This document shows positions 47,925-55,769 of a stretch of DNA of 64,000 nucleotides, piece by piece. The first letter of the stretch is position 1. Every line of letters starts with the position of its first letter. Location: NCBI RefSeq assembly GCF_000319305.2, contig NZ_AMWJ02000002.1:2184001-2248000 (forward strand), given 5' to 3'. A program made the position numbers and the translations under genes. The notes beneath the pieces were generated by a model that saw only the letters and a program-made list of their open reading frames with translations, ran no database searches and had not been told where the DNA came from. The DNA is from Pseudomonas bharatica CSV86. GTDB taxonomy: Bacteria > Pseudomonadota > Gammaproteobacteria > Pseudomonadales > Pseudomonadaceae.

Positions 47925-47946
47925 TTCGACTCCTGGTGCCGCACCA
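47925..47946 (+). other. attR: degenerate copy of the tRNA-Thr 3' end
   Basis: ttcgactcctggtgccgcac plus ca matches the tRNA tail at 39948-39970 with one substitution and one missing base, and is followed by a tRNA-type terminator hairpin. Confidence 0.7.
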
Positions 47947-47956
47947 TACAGAACGA

Positions 47957-47990
47957 AGCCCTTGCAGCAATGCAGGGGCTTTGTTGTTTC
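47957..47990 (+). terminator. Probable original tRNA-Thr terminator, displaced by the island
   Basis: agcccttgca-gcaa-tgcaggggct followed by ttgttgttt, 10 bp after attR, mirroring the position of a terminator after an uninterrupted tRNA. Confidence 0.6.
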
Positions 47991-48116
47991 TGGGGTTTGG
48001 AAACTTCCTGGAAGCGACCACATCGCTGCGATAAGGCCAACACAGCCTCATCTTCATCGACAGATCAAACATCCTGCCCTCGCGCCTGCCCGTTACAATT
48101 TCACATCAGCGCGACG

Positions 48117-48144
48117 TTGACGGGCTCTTACACCTACCTATAAT
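48117..48144 (+). promoter_or_regulatory. Strong sigma-70 promoter before the Abi remnant
   Basis: TTGACG (48117-48122), 16-bp spacer, perfect TATAAT (48139-48144). Confidence 0.75.
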
Positions 48145-48211
48145 GCACCCCAACACACCCGCCAAGCCTAGGTTGACCCAGTCAGCAAGCTCAAATCGTG
48201 CGGTTTTTTTT
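48145..48211 (+). ncRNA. Candidate structured RNA leader (abiF-type)
   Basis: Between the promoter and the Abi start: gttgac-cca-gtcagc forms a 6-bp stem-loop, enclosed by ccgc/gcgg, ending in T8 at 48204-48211. The layout promoter, short structured RNA, intrinsic terminator, then an Abi_2 gene resembles the abiF RNA motif known upstream of AbiF genes. Assignment is by layout and partial structure; a covariance-model search would decide. Confidence 0.4.
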
Positions 48212-48227
48212 GCTTGGAGAAAACTAC

Positions 48228-48392
48228 ATGAGGCCCTTCGACAAGCCGGCCCTCAGCGTAGAACAGCAATTGGAACTGCTAAAGCAACGAGGCCTGCACG
48301 TCGCCAATGATGATCGGGCTAGGCGCTTTGCTGCATGCATTGCCGACACCGGTGAGCCTCGGTCCAGCCCCTCAAGCCAGCAGTGCCGATGA
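48228..48392 (+). pseudogene. Truncated Abi_2/AbiF-like protein
   Basis: ATG 48228, with ggag at 48216-48219, encodes 54 residues: FDKPALSVEQQLELLKQRGL is the typical N-terminus of Abi_2 abortive-infection proteins (about 300 aa), but after DDRARRF the sequence departs into unrelated residues and stops. The rest of the family, including the NYYR-type motif, was not found downstream in any frame. Its stop overlaps the next ATG (atga). Remnant of a phage-defence gene. Confidence 0.6.
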
Positions 48393-48868
48393 TGGAAAGC
48401 GCCCCTAAAGAGGACAGATTTCATCACGTCGTGGTCGCTGCGACAAAGAATTCTCTTGAGCAATTTCCAGAAGATGCAGCCTCCCAGTTCGCCTATGCGT
48501 TTTGGTATGAAAACGATGCCATGTGCGAGTCCGTCGAAAAAAGGCTGAACACGCCCGGTCTGCCCCCAGTCCGGAAACGCCGGCTTATGTATCTGGTTGA
48601 CCGACTACGCCGCTTCCCCTGCCTGACACCTGAACAAGCTTCCAGAATGAAGGACTTCGTTTCCCGCTGGAGCAACCTCTCACAAGACGTCAGCCGCAAG
48701 GTTTCCAAAAGAGCCGCCACCACCAACCCTTATGACAAGCTCGCGGCTACCTGGGGACTGGAAGAGAATGTAAGTCATGTCATGAACATGGTTCTTGAGC
48801 TTCAAACCCGGCACTTTGTCGATGAGCATAATTTACCGAGCGGGTACTCGAAGCTGGAAAAGCATTAG
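48389..48868 (+). CDS. Protein of unknown function
   Basis: 159 residues from ATG 48389 (ATG 48392 is equally possible). Mostly helical and charged (MESAPKEDRFHHVVVAATKN, FAYAFWYENDAMCESVEKRL, MKDFVSRWSNLSQDVSRKVS). No family recognised. It begins within the Abi remnant stop codon, so it may use the same promoter. Codon use is ordinary for the host. Confidence 0.55.
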   Translation: MMESAPKEDRFHHVVVAATKNSLEQFPEDAASQFAYAFWYENDAMCESVEKRLNTPGLPPVRKRRLMYLVDRLRRFPCLTPEQASRMKDFVSRWSNLSQDVSRKVSKRAATTNPYDKLAATWGLEENVSHVMNMVLELQTRHFVDEHNLPSGYSKLEKH

Positions 48869-49028
48869 TCCTACTTGCCTGGGCAAGCCTGCCCAGCAAC
48901 AAGGTGTCTGCACCTATCTGAATAGCCAGTGTCTGCCCCTCGACAGCCCATCCCTTAGGCTCTTCCACTTGAACTAATCGACCACGCCCAGGGCTAACTC
49001 AGTATCGACAGTCTCTCAGCCCAGAAAA

Positions 49029-49718
49029 ATGACCGCTTTCGACTGGCCCCGCATGCTCCTCGACGATCACCCCCTGGCTTTCCTCGGCGAAGTCATGGTC
49101 CGCACCCTGCTGGCCTACACAGTGGTGTTCATCTTCCTCAAGGTCGCCGGCCGCCGTGGCGTGAAGCAGCTTTCCTTATTCGAACTGGTGGTGATCCTGA
49201 CCCTGGGCTCTGCAGCCGGCGACGTGACCTTCTATCACGACGTGCCGATCCTGCCGGTGCTGATGGTGTTCGTCGCCATGGGCATCGCCTACCGACTCAC
49301 TACCCGCCTGTTGAGTCGCTATCACCGCCTGCAACGCTGGCTGGAGGGAGAGCCTTTCATCCTGATCCGGGATGGACGCTTCGAACTGGAGACGTTGAAC
49401 AAGGGCAATATCGCCCACGACGAATTCCTCATGGAACTGCGCCAGGGCGGCGTGGAACACCTGGGCCAGGTGCGCCTGGGCATCGTCGAGATCAACGGCG
49501 GCGTCAGCCTGTATTTCTATGACAAGGACGAAACCCGCCCCGGCTTGCCTGTTCTGCCGCCGAGCTTGAAGGCCGTGCATCGCCAGCCCAAGCACGACGG
49601 CTTGCATGCCTGCTTCCATTGCGGGGAATTGGCAACGCTGCAAGCAGGCCAGAACCTCCCATGCCCTCGCTGCTCAGACCAGTGCTGGGTGCAGGCGTTG
49701 AGCAACGCTAGAGCCTGA
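49029..49718 (+). CDS. DUF421 (YetF-like) membrane protein with C-terminal zinc ribbon
   Basis: 229 residues: three N-terminal transmembrane helices (about 20-95), then the cytoplasmic DUF421 domain (FELVVILTLGSAAGDVTFYH, LEGEPFILIRDGRFELETLN). The last 40 residues add CFHCGE and CPRCSD cysteine pairs, a likely zinc ribbon. Function of DUF421 proteins is unknown (envelope/spore-related in Bacillus). Monocistronic. Confidence 0.85.
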   Translation: MTAFDWPRMLLDDHPLAFLGEVMVRTLLAYTVVFIFLKVAGRRGVKQLSLFELVVILTLGSAAGDVTFYHDVPILPVLMVFVAMGIAYRLTTRLLSRYHRLQRWLEGEPFILIRDGRFELETLNKGNIAHDEFLMELRQGGVEHLGQVRLGIVEINGGVSLYFYDKDETRPGLPVLPPSLKAVHRQPKHDGLHACFHCGELATLQAGQNLPCPRCSDQCWVQALSNARA

Positions 49719-49772
49719 AGAAGCCCAAACGTCAGAGCGCTTTGACAACCTGCTCCTTGGCGGATAACCTTT

Positions 49773-49790
49773 TATCTTAAATTTTAGATA
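49773..49790. promoter_or_regulatory. Candidate autoregulatory operator of the antitoxin
   Basis: tatcttaaattttagata, a palindrome with one mismatched pair, 17 bp before the antitoxin ATG, downstream of a ttgaca word at 49742-49747. Confidence 0.5.
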
Positions 49791-49807
49791 ATTCAGGTGG
49801 CCGCCCA

Positions 49808-50128
49808 ATGGCACTTCAATTCCACGAAAGCCCTTTCCACGTCACTCACGACGAAAAAACGGCCAGCAAAATGGCCTTGAAGATGGACCTGTCGATCTTC
49901 ATCACAGACTGCATCAAAAAAATGGGCCTCAAGCAGAGTGAGGCCGCAACCAGGCTAAACGTAACCCAGTCTCGTGTATCCGAACTGGCCAATGGCAAGA
50001 TCGAGAAATTCACGCTGGACGCCATGATGGACATGCTCGACAAGCTCGGATTCCGAACCAGCTTCAACGGCCCTGATGACGCGGGGTCCTCCCCTCGAAT
50101 CATCATCGCCCAAGCCCAGAACAGCTAA
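49808..50128 (+). CDS. XRE-family antitoxin (HigA-like)
   Basis: 106 residues with a helix-turn-helix: GLKQSEAATRLNVTQSRVSE (about 39-58) followed by LANGKIEKFTLDAMMDMLDK, as in HTH_37-type antitoxins that partner Gp49-like toxins. Probably represses its own promoter through the upstream palindrome and neutralises the toxin encoded on the other strand. Its stop codon overlaps that of the toxin gene by 4 bp. Confidence 0.8.
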   Translation: MALQFHESPFHVTHDEKTASKMALKMDLSIFITDCIKKMGLKQSEAATRLNVTQSRVSELANGKIEKFTLDAMMDMLDKLGFRTSFNGPDDAGSSPRIIIAQAQNS

Positions 50129-50472
50129 ACCTTGAAGCCCATGTTTCTGAGCTCCTGCTTGAGCTCCTTCATCCGATACTCAGCAACCTGCATTGCATGA
50201 CGATCGGACCGGTTCGTGGTCTTCACGAACGAATGCAGCACAACCACCATTTCAGCGTACTTCGCAACGTACACGCACCTGTGTGCGGGGCTGCCATTGA
50301 TGATTAGCTCAATTACCCCTGCGCCTAATGAGGCCAAGGACTTGATCGGCAGCTCGGGGTCCTGCCCATACTGAATGCGCCGCAGATCCTTGCCGAACTC
50401 GTCCTGTATGTCTTCGGGGAGGTCCTTGTACTCACGCTCGGCAGCAGCGCTTACAAAAGCAAACTTTCTCAA
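50125..50472 (-). CDS. RelE-superfamily toxin (phage-derived Gp49/HigB-like)
   Basis: 115 residues: KFAFVSAAAEREYKDLPEDI, IKSLASLGAGVIELIINGSP, HRCVYVAKYAEMVVVLHSFV and a basic helical end (KTTNRSDRHAMQVAEYRMKE), the DUF891/Gp49-like pattern of ribosome-dependent mRNA interferases. It is convergent with its presumed antitoxin rather than in the same operon, so the two must be expressed from separate promoters. Confidence 0.8.
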   Translation of the reverse strand: MRKFAFVSAAAEREYKDLPEDIQDEFGKDLRRIQYGQDPELPIKSLASLGAGVIELIINGSPAHRCVYVAKYAEMVVVLHSFVKTTNRSDRHAMQVAEYRMKELKQELRNMGFKV

Positions 50473-50683
50473 AGTGACGCCTCGGGGCAGTTGCTGGGGT
50501 GCGGCTCCATTATTGAAAACCTGCCGAACAGCCTAGGTCAGGCCATGTCTGCCATACCCGCCAAATCGTCACGAGATGTCACCTGGCTCAACGACAGAAA
50601 ATCCCGGAACTTAATCCCCCTCCAACCGGGCTAACTGAATACCGACACCGCGATTGTCCCGGACCTGCAAGCGAGCCCCCAAA

Positions 50684-51727
50684 GTGAGCGAATCCCCCCT
50701 CCTCCCCGCCGGCCTTCACTACGTCGATGACACCACCCCCGGCCTTACCCGCCGAATGCTCCGTGGCAAGTTCGCCTGCTTCACCCCTGCCGGCGAGCGC
50801 GTGCGTGCGGCTGAGGAGATCGCCCGGATCAACGCGCTGGCCATCCCGCCGGCCTACACCAACGTCTGGATCTGCCCCGACCCCGACGGCCATCTGCAGG
50901 CGACCGGCCGCGACGCCCGGGGTCGCAAGCAGTATCGCTACCACCCGCGCTGGCGCGAGATCCGCGATGCCGACAAGTACGGCAGCCTGCTGGCCTTCGG
51001 CAAGGCCTTGCCCAAGCTGCGCGCTACCCTGCAACGCCACCTGGCCCGCCCAGAGCACAGCCGCGAGAAGGTGATGGCGACCGTGATCCATCTGCTCGAC
51101 GAAACCCTGATCCGCATCGGCAACGCCCGCTACGCCGAGCAGAATCGTTCCTACGGCCTGACCACCCTGCGTAACCGCCATGTCGAGGTGAGCGGCAGTA
51201 CCATTCGTTTCCATTTCCGTGGCAAGAGCGGCATCGAGCATGAGGTGAGCGTCAACGACCGACGCCTGGCGCGCATCATCAAGAGCTGCCTGGAGCTTCC
51301 CGGCCAGCAGCTGTTCCAGTACCTGGACGACAACGGCGAGCGCCATAGCGTGACGTCGAGCGATATCAATCGTTATTTGCAGGAGTTGACCGGTGCCGAG
51401 TTCACCGCCAAGCATTATCGCACCTGGGCCGGCAGCGCCCTGGCCCTGACCCTGTTGCGCGAGCTGGAGTGGCAGCCGGAAAGTGCTGCGAAGAAGCACG
51501 TGGTGGCAATCATCAAGGAAGTGGCGGCGGAACTGCGCAACACCCCGGCCGTGTGCCGCAAGTGCTATATCCACCCGGCGGTGATCGAGGCCTTCCACGC
51601 AGGCGAACTGGCGAACCTGCGCATGGCCGCGCCCCGCAAGGGCCTGCGTGCCGAAGAAAGCCTGCTGATGCGCTTCCTGGAAAAGCTGACCGCCAGGGAA
51701 GCTTCAGAAAAGCCCACCGAGGGGTGA
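50684..51727 (+). CDS. DNA topoisomerase IB
   Basis: Poxvirus-like type IB topoisomerase relaxing supercoils. 347 residues from GTG 50684 (a TTG at 50654 would add 10). N-terminal domain (GLHYVDDTTPGLTRR, IPPAYTNVWICPDPDGHLQA), catalytic core with RIGNARYAEQNRSYGLTTLR, Arg/Lys in RNRHVEV and FRGKSG, HYRTWAGSALAL and nucleophile Tyr in VCRKCYIHPAV. All parts are present. Confidence 0.92.
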   Translation: MSESPLLPAGLHYVDDTTPGLTRRMLRGKFACFTPAGERVRAAEEIARINALAIPPAYTNVWICPDPDGHLQATGRDARGRKQYRYHPRWREIRDADKYGSLLAFGKALPKLRATLQRHLARPEHSREKVMATVIHLLDETLIRIGNARYAEQNRSYGLTTLRNRHVEVSGSTIRFHFRGKSGIEHEVSVNDRRLARIIKSCLELPGQQLFQYLDDNGERHSVTSSDINRYLQELTGAEFTAKHYRTWAGSALALTLLRELEWQPESAAKKHVVAIIKEVAAELRNTPAVCRKCYIHPAVIEAFHAGELANLRMAAPRKGLRAEESLLMRFLEKLTAREASEKPTEG

Positions 51728-51746
51728 GCCTTCCCGTATCGCGCGG

Positions 51747-52061
51747 CTAGGCGCTAACCCTCAGCCGCCCCATTTCGATCCCGTCGATCACCGCATCCAC
51801 CAGGCCCTTGGCCATTTCCGCCGAGTACAGCGACGAGAAGAGCAGCCCGTTCTTGGGCACGTCTTCGGCGAATTCGGTGAGTTGCTGGAGGGTGTCGTAG
51901 ATCCCTTTCATCAACAGGGATGCATGGACCAGGGCATCTTCCGTGTCGATTTCCGCACGGACGGTGAACATCGGGGTATGACCGGCCTTGCAGTGCCCGA
52001 AGGCGACCATGGCGGTTTTGCCGAAGATGGCGTGGGGTGGGTCTGGAACGATCTTGTTCAT
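51747..52061 (-). CDS. DUF6124/DUF3077-like small protein
   Basis: 104 residues: MNKIVPDPPHAIFGKTAMVA and helical LLMKGIYDTLQQLTEFAEDV resemble small Pseudomonas-restricted proteins of DUF6124/DUF3077. Function unknown. A clear Shine-Dalgarno (aaggagcttcacc) precedes the ATG at 52061. Confidence 0.65.
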   Translation of the reverse strand: MNKIVPDPPHAIFGKTAMVAFGHCKAGHTPMFTVRAEIDTEDALVHASLLMKGIYDTLQQLTEFAEDVPKNGLLFSSLYSAEMAKGLVDAVIDGIEMGRLRVSA

Positions 52062-52344
52062 GGTGAAGCTCCTTTTTTGTCAATTAAGCAGCCACCGCCT
52101 GCGACCAAACAGGGTTGGTGACGACTGTACGCAGGTTGGTCGACTGGGACAAAAAGGCAAAACCCAGCAGGCACGAATGCCTCCCGCGCACAGCCGCCAT
52201 AGCACGAACCTACAAGCGCAGAACGCCCGTACCCGTGAATGAACAGCTTTTGCATTTTTGTCAGCCGGGCGACCAAACCCGATCGCCAAACCGCAGCGAC
52301 CGCGAGAGCCTACATTTCATACCGGGATCAGGCAAGGGCAGCCA

Positions 52345-52436
52345 ACGCATACCCTGTGGGAGCGGGTTTACCCGCGATTGCTATGGTGAACTCACTACCG
52401 CAATCGCGGGTGAACCCGCTCCCACAGGGTATGCGT
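52345..52436. repeat. REPIN, second family (agcgggtttacccgcgat)
   Basis: Arms acgcataccctgtgggagcg... and complement, around the spacer tatggtgaactcactacc. The copy at 54325 has the same spacer inverted. The flanking acgcat/atgcgt extends the palindrome. Confidence 0.9.
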
Positions 52437-52522
52437 CGTGCCTTGGAGCTGTTGTTCGCGTGACAGCGCAGCCTGAAAGGCTGGGCGTCCCACATTGCTC
52501 GCATCGGCACTTGCCACCCTCT

Positions 52523-52587
52523 GTGAGCCGAATAGACAGTTTATTCGGCTCACCAAGTGAGCCGATTAGCCCTCCTATTCGGCTCAG
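52523..52587. repeat. Two tandem stem-loops built on gtgagccgaata
   Basis: gtgagccgaata-N7-tattcggctcac (52523-52553), then caa, then gtgagccgatta-N7-tattcggctcag (52557-52587). Equal 7-nt loops and 31-bp units. Confidence 0.75.
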
Positions 52588-52605
52588 AGGCAGAGATGGC
52601 CCCTA

Positions 52606-52809
52606 CCTGGGATCAACCGCCTGCTGGACGGCGGCCCGAAGGGCTTCGAGGACGGGATCAGCGCAGCGCAGTATCAGGCCGTGGCCAAGGTCAGCAAGGC
52701 GACCGCTACGCGCCATCTCGCCGATCTGCTGGAGAAGGGAGTACTGGAGAAGCTGGCGGGCGGCGGGCGAAGCACGCGCTATCAGATCACCAGCCACACC
52801 AGAAATTGA
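52606..52809 (+). pseudogene. C-terminal remnant of a Fic-family protein
   Basis: In frame to the stop at 52807-52809: INRLLDGGPKGFEDGISAAQ, then VAKVSKATATRHLADLLEKG and GGGRSTRYQITS. This is the winged-helix end of Fic/DOC proteins of the DUF4172 type; the Fic domain and its HPFxxGNG motif are absent upstream, and no start codon serves this frame. Decayed gene fragment next to the twin stem-loops. Confidence 0.65.
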
Positions 52810-52931
52810 CGCCGCTCACACACCCTCGAAAAACCCGAAATAGAGAAAGAATATCCAATCGATGGCATGGCACAATGCCACCTCGCTATTCATCGTTCCT
52901 GCTTTTCATCCCTCGCAAAAAAGGATTTTCA

Positions 52932-53384
52932 ATGCGTAACAGCATCAAGCTGCTGAGCACCGCCCTGGGCTTCGCCATCCTCACCGGTTGCGCCTCGGTC
53001 CCAATGGGTTCTTCCGAAGCAGACGCTCAACTCAAGACCTTCACTGCCCCACCTGCAGATCAGTCCGGCCTGTACATCTACCGTGACAGCTTCGTCGGCC
53101 AGGCACTGAAGAAGTCGGTGAGCATCGACGGTCAGATCATCGGCGAAACTGCCAAGGGCGTGTACTTCCACCGCTTCCTGGCGCCAGGCAAGCACGTGAT
53201 CGGTACCGAGTCCGAGTTCAGCGACAACACCCTGACCCTGGTCACCGAGCCAGGCAAGAACTACTACCTGCGCCAATACATCAAGATGGGCGCCTTCGTT
53301 GGCGGCGCTAACCTGGAGCAGATCTCCGAAGAACAAGCTCAGCGCGACCTGAAGGGTTGCTGCAAGTTGGCCGCTTCGAAGTAA
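52932..53384 (+). CDS. DUF2846 lipoprotein
   Basis: 150 residues from ATG 52932: lipoprotein signal with lipobox LTGCAS (Cys20), then the DUF2846 beta-sandwich (LYIYRDSFVGQALKKSVSID, FHRFLAPGKHVIGTESEFSD, LRQYIKMGAFVGGANLEQIS). Ends in a CC pair. Envelope lipoprotein of unknown role, common in proteobacteria. Followed by a hairpin. Confidence 0.85.
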   Translation: MRNSIKLLSTALGFAILTGCASVPMGSSEADAQLKTFTAPPADQSGLYIYRDSFVGQALKKSVSIDGQIIGETAKGVYFHRFLAPGKHVIGTESEFSDNTLTLVTEPGKNYYLRQYIKMGAFVGGANLEQISEEQAQRDLKGCCKLAASK

Positions 53385-53403
53385 GTTCTTTGCGTCAGGC
53401 GTG

Positions 53404-53429
53404 CGGAAGGAGCCATTCGGTTCCTTCCG
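53404..53429 (+). terminator. Hairpin after the DUF2846 gene
   Basis: cggaagga-gccattcggt-tccttccg; probable terminator with no strong T tract. Confidence 0.5.
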
Positions 53430-53488
53430 TAGTGCTTATCCTCCCGGCGTAATCGCCCCGCCGCAGCACTCCCATACCTGGCAACAAA

Positions 53489-53893
53489 TCAGCTACCGGA
53501 AAGTACCCTTAAAGCAGCAGAGGCTAGAAAACCCGAGCGGCTTCTCTGCTCAGGGTGGTTTCTCACATAGTCGTCGATACGATTCAGCAGGTGCTCAGGC
53601 AGGGTGGCATTAAAGCGGATGGATTTTCCAAGGTAGGGGGTGATATCGAAGTCCACCACCGCCCATACACCGCCTACGTAGTCAGGATCCGCCAACCAGG
53701 TGTCGATGGTGCTGCCTTGAGGCAGAGGATCACCATCGGCAACCAGTGCTTCGAAATGTAGGGACAGTGCCTCTTGAACGTTGTCCATCGCTTCTTCGAC
53801 GGTTTCACCGCCGCTAAAGCAGCCGGGAACATCGGGAATGGTTACGCCGTAGTCGGAATCAGGGTCTCTGTGGATGACGATGGGAAATTTCAT
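53489..53893 (-). CDS. hicB: HicB-family antitoxin
   Basis: 134 residues: N-terminal degraded-RNase-H-like HicB domain (FPIVIHRDPDSDYGVTIPDV, GCFSGGETVEEAMDNVQEAL) and a C-terminal ribbon-helix-helix (RFNATLPEHLLNRIDDYVRN) that binds DNA. Neutralises HicA and represses the operon. hicA lies 13 bp upstream, with ggag before the hicB ATG. Confidence 0.9.
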   Translation of the reverse strand: MKFPIVIHRDPDSDYGVTIPDVPGCFSGGETVEEAMDNVQEALSLHFEALVADGDPLPQGSTIDTWLADPDYVGGVWAVVDFDITPYLGKSIRFNATLPEHLLNRIDDYVRNHPEQRSRSGFLASAALRVLSGS

Positions 53894-53906
53894 GGGGTTC
53901 TCCTGG

Positions 53907-54088
53907 TTACTTGAGGCGGGCGCTCCTGAGAATGCTGCTCAGGGTGCCGACGGGGAGCTGGATCTTGGGATGCGGGACCGCCACCCGCCCCGGCTTCACC
54001 GGATGCTTGAAGTGATGATGGCTACCTCTGATGCCTACCAACGCCCATCCATCAGCCTCCAGTAATGCATGACTTCCCTGCTACGCAT
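53907..54088 (-). pseudogene. hicA: HicA mRNA-interferase toxin, frameshifted
   Basis: ATG 54088 reads MRSREV, then the frame is lost (stop after 17 codons). One base back it continues ALLEADGWALVGIRGSHHHF, then KHPVKPGRVAVPHPKIQLPV to a stop at 53907-53909. One base is missing around 54067-54071; the restored product is 60 aa, the standard HicA size, with the catalytic histidine in GSHHHF. As written the toxin is inactive while HicB is intact. Confidence 0.8.
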
Positions 54089-54109
54089 GGCCTTCAGTGC
54101 CTCTCTCAA

Positions 54110-54126
54110 GTGTGTACCGTACACAC
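54110..54126. promoter_or_regulatory. Palindromic operator candidate of hicAB
   Basis: gtgtgtac-c-gtacacac, a 17-bp perfect palindrome about 22 bp upstream of the hicA ATG. Confidence 0.55.
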
Positions 54127-54324
54127 CAAATTTCAGAAGGCAAGAAATTTAATACACACCATGCACATCATTCGATCAGCCCTAGGCAAAAGTCTTGTGC
54201 ATCATTTCCTTCTATCAGTCATCAAGACGGCTCAATTGGAGGTGAGATATTTCCTGACTTTTATGGCCTACGAATCCGTCTCTGGACCGCCTTGAGCCGA
54301 AGACGAAAACGCGAGCTGACTCAA

Positions 54325-54404
54325 ACCCTGTGGGAGCGGGTCACCCGCGATTGCGGTAGTGAGTCCACCATAGCAATCGCGGGTAAACCCCACACACAGG
54401 GGTT
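54325..54404. repeat. REPIN, second family, inverted copy
   Basis: Left arm accctgtgggagcgggtcac, spacer ggtagtgagtccaccata, right arm gcaatcgcgggtaaacccc, then a decayed end. The spacer is the reverse complement of the 52345 copy with one mismatch. Confidence 0.85.
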
Positions 54405-54460
54405 TACCGCCATTCACCGAATAGGTGATCAGCAGGCCCACCAGTTACGTGGTACTGGAC

Positions 54461-55750
54461 TCAGAACCCAAAAACCAATAACACCTGCCCATACACATTC
54501 CCCCGCGCCGTCCCCAACTGGCTCCCACCTGCCTCCGCGCTCCGCGACGGCTTGTAGTACCCCACCAACGGCAACACGCTCCAGTGCTCATCAACCGCCC
54601 ATTCGGCGTACACATCCAGCTCCCGCGCATCGCGGTTACCGAGGCTGCGATCAATCGTGTCGAAGTCATAGAACAGCGCCCCGACGTTGACGCTGTCACT
54701 CACCGCCGCCTTCACCCCGACATGCTGCACTCGGGTATTGCTGCTGAACGGCCCGGCATAGTTGGAGGCCACCTCGCCCTGGAACCAGGTCCCCAACGCC
54801 CGGCCATTACCGTAGAACAACGGGTCATAGCCCTCCGAGAACCGGCTGTAGCGATAGTTGACCACCGGCTTGCCCGGCAACTGCGAGAAGGTCCAGCCCG
54901 TCTCCAGGTACCACGCACTTTCCTGCCCGCCAGACTTGCGCTCCCAGGCATGTTCACCCGCCAGGAACAGATCGCTGACCCCGGCATTGCCCTGCCCCCG
55001 AACGCTGTAGAGCTTCATGCCCTTGCGCTCGGGATAGAGAATGTCGGCCAGCTCCTGATCGGTATCACTGACCTTGATCGCCGTCACGCCCAGCGTACCC
55101 GCCTCGGCCAGATGCTCCAGCGTCGCCACGGACAATTCAGGACTCGCCTGCGCCGGGTTGTCGGACTTGAGCCACATCAGGTCACCACGCCAGCCCTCTT
55201 TCCCACCCCAGCGCACAATGGCCGTCTGGTCGAAGGCCTTGCGCCCGGTGAGGTAGTAGGCGCCGCCGCGATTGACCTCGCCATCGAGCAACCCCTTGCC
55301 GATATTCAGCGCGTCGCCAGAGATCAGGAAGCCATCCCCGACCACCACGTTCTGCCGGCCCCCGGAAAACTCCAACGACTCGCCGCGCCACCCGAGGTAG
55401 GCGTTCTCGATCTTGGTGGTGCGCTCGTCACCGACCGTCCAGCCCGCCGCATCGCCGTCGCCGAAGCTGGCACTGCTGACCCAGTCGAGCCCACCGAAGA
55501 CCTCGCCCGCGGCGATCCCACGTCGCTTGAACTCAAGCCCGTATTGCAGCGTGGCCTCCTGCCAATCGACACTGCCGGCCTCGCGCACACCGGTTTGTGC
55601 ATAACTTTCCCGGCTGTGGAAAACCCCGACAGCGCCCTGCACCTTGGCGGACAGTTCGGTATCGACGTCCTCGTACAGTGTCACCGCACCCGCCATGGGC
55701 GACAGCGCCAGCAGCAGCGGCAGGGATGCTTGTAGTTGTTGTTTGCGCAT
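54461..55750 (-). CDS. Outer-membrane beta-barrel porin
   Basis: 429 residues from ATG 55750: signal peptide ending LSPMAGAVT, then alternating amphipathic strands and a terminal aromatic (VYGQVLLVFGF) typical of outer-membrane barrels. Similar in outline to AlgE-like alginate-export-domain porins (YGLEFKRRGIAAGEVFGGLD, WRGESLEFSGGRQNVVVGDG). Last gene of a minus-strand run with the NTF2-like, FAD oxidoreductase and APC permease genes, so it probably takes up their substrate. Confidence 0.75.
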   Translation of the reverse strand: MRKQQLQASLPLLLALSPMAGAVTLYEDVDTELSAKVQGAVGVFHSRESYAQTGVREAGSVDWQEATLQYGLEFKRRGIAAGEVFGGLDWVSSASFGDGDAAGWTVGDERTTKIENAYLGWRGESLEFSGGRQNVVVGDGFLISGDALNIGKGLLDGEVNRGGAYYLTGRKAFDQTAIVRWGGKEGWRGDLMWLKSDNPAQASPELSVATLEHLAEAGTLGVTAIKVSDTDQELADILYPERKGMKLYSVRGQGNAGVSDLFLAGEHAWERKSGGQESAWYLETGWTFSQLPGKPVVNYRYSRFSEGYDPLFYGNGRALGTWFQGEVASNYAGPFSSNTRVQHVGVKAAVSDSVNVGALFYDFDTIDRSLGNRDARELDVYAEWAVDEHWSVLPLVGYYKPSRSAEAGGSQLGTARGNVYGQVLLVFGF

Positions 55751-55769
55751 CGTCAGTCCCCAGGAAAAG

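Noticed and set aside
52115..52843. 242-codon plus-strand frame across the REPIN and Fic remnant
   Set aside because: It runs through a REPIN and the twin stem-loops, and its translation shows no family; the frame one base back carries the Fic wHTH.
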